Source: Chloroflexia bacterium
Lineage (GTDB): Bacteria; Chloroflexota; Chloroflexia; QHBQ01; JADMIH01
Length of the DNA stretch: 13,098 nt
Direction of reading: 5' to 3'
Assembly: GCA_025927935.1 (NCBI GenBank)
Contig: JAICKM010000107.1
Coordinates: forward strand, 1-13,098
The position numbers were made by a program, and so were the translations under genes. The notes beneath the pieces were generated by a model, which saw only the letters and a program-made list of their open reading frames with translations, did no database searches and was not told where the DNA came from. The number at the start of each line of letters is the position of its first letter. The first letter of the stretch is position 1. Of this stretch, positions 12,717 through 13,098 are shown one piece after another.

Positions 12717-13098
12717 CAGCTAATCCCCAGCCGCGCCCGGAGCGCAAGCACGTCGAAGAGCGCGGCTATGACCCGCCCGCGCACCCGCTGCTCAGCGAAA
12801 GCCAGGTGGCCTTCCTGGGCGCGGCCCGCGTGGCGCGGCTGGCGACCGCCGATGCCGCGGGCGTGCCCCACGTGGTGCCGATCTGCTTTGCGCTGGACGC
12901 GCCCGCCGGGGCCTGCTATATCGCCCTGGACCAGAAGCCGAAGCGCGTGGCGCCCACCCGGCTCAAGCGCGTGCGCAACAGCCGGGCGAACCCCCCTGCT
13001 GCATTGCTGTGCGATGTGTACCGGGAGGACTGGAGCCGCCTCATCTACTGCCTGGTCCACGCCGAGGCCGGGCTGATCGATCCGGGGACTCCGGAGCA
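12713..13098 (+). CDS. PPOX-class flavin/F420-dependent enzyme (Rv0121-like), partial at 3' end
   Basis: This is the N-terminal 128 residues of a split-barrel pyridoxamine-5'-phosphate-oxidase-like protein, cut by the right edge. Recognisable family stretches are AFLGAARVARLATADAAGVPHVVPICFAL (33-61), YIALDQKPKR (69-78), TRLKRVRNSRANP (82-94) and LLCDVYREDWSRL (98-110). These match the Rv0121-type PPOX group (TIGR03668), whose members are thought to use F420 or a flavin. The GTG start at 12713 overlaps the stop of the small upstream gene by 4 nt (GTGA). It gives about 30 residues before the usual family start, so a later GTG (12806) is possible, though no ribosome-binding site is seen there. 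No in-frame ATG exists earlier. The substrate is unknown. Confidence 0.8.
   Translation, partial: MTANPQPRPERKHVEERGYDPPAHPLLSESQVAFLGAARVARLATADAAGVPHVVPICFALDAPAGACYIALDQKPKRVAPTRLKRVRNSRANPPAALLCDVYREDWSRLIYCLVHAEAGLIDPGTPE

Noticed and set aside
1..13098. CRISPR arrays, tRNA or rRNA genes, and transposases
   Set aside because: I found no regularly spaced repeats with spacers, no cloverleaf, no rRNA-like stretch and no transposase motif on either strand.

Overview
The window is GC-rich, densely coded bacterial chromosome, most likely from the Chloroflexota. No marker gene proves this. The evidence is the combination of an ECF sigma / zinc-finger anti-sigma / bactofilin-like membrane protein operon, a MoxR-type ATPase paired with a large VWA protein, Thr/Pro-rich lipoproteins, heptamer repeats of the GTCAGTG type, a short GGCCGGTTT/AAACCGGCC hairpin, and a small AbrB/antitoxin-like protein. 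All of these are common in that phylum.

Left half (minus strand, read right to left). A small double-anchored membrane protein of unknown function (5498-4896) lies first. Next come two 44-bp dyad repeats and a possible ECF-type promoter (4701-4817). They lead into a compact operon: ECF sigma factor (4666-3953), anti-sigma factor (3975-3238) and a bactofilin-like beta-helix membrane protein (3241-2165). The genes overlap by 23 and 4 bases, and a perfect 16-bp stem terminator follows. An S41-type PDZ peptidase lipoprotein (2045-693) is next. The 5' part of a type II (Rhizobium-type, zinc-binding) L-asparaginase (575 to the window edge) has its own promoter-like -10 box and palindrome.

Centre (5540-6118). 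This is a 580-bp non-coding region between divergent genes. It holds a near-consensus promoter with three TTTGTCA/TGACAAA half-sites, a GC-rich structured stretch ending in an intrinsic terminator (a candidate small RNA or attenuated leader of about 150 nt), two blocks of 7-bp repeats in opposite orientation, and a second good promoter for the rightward genes.

Right half (plus strand). A degenerate GspE/PilT-like ATPase (6119-6994) is followed by a MoxR-type AAA+ ATPase (7097-8500) and a VWA protein with an intact MIDAS (8636-10663). A beta-propeller lipoprotein (10660-12348) is coupled to the VWA gene by a GTGA overlap. These four genes are co-directional and may form one transcription unit. 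The AAA+ and VWA proteins resemble the Rv0958/Rv0959-like chelatase-type pair and probably act together as a remodelling or metal-insertion machine. After a REP-like hairpin comes a 73-aa AbrB/antitoxin-like protein (12495-12716), coupled by another GTGA overlap to a PPOX-class (Rv0121-like, probably F420- or FMN-dependent) enzyme that runs off the right edge.

The least explained parts are the central non-coding region with its candidate RNA, the dyad repeats at the sigma operon, and the degenerate secretion-type ATPase next to the AAA+/VWA pair.
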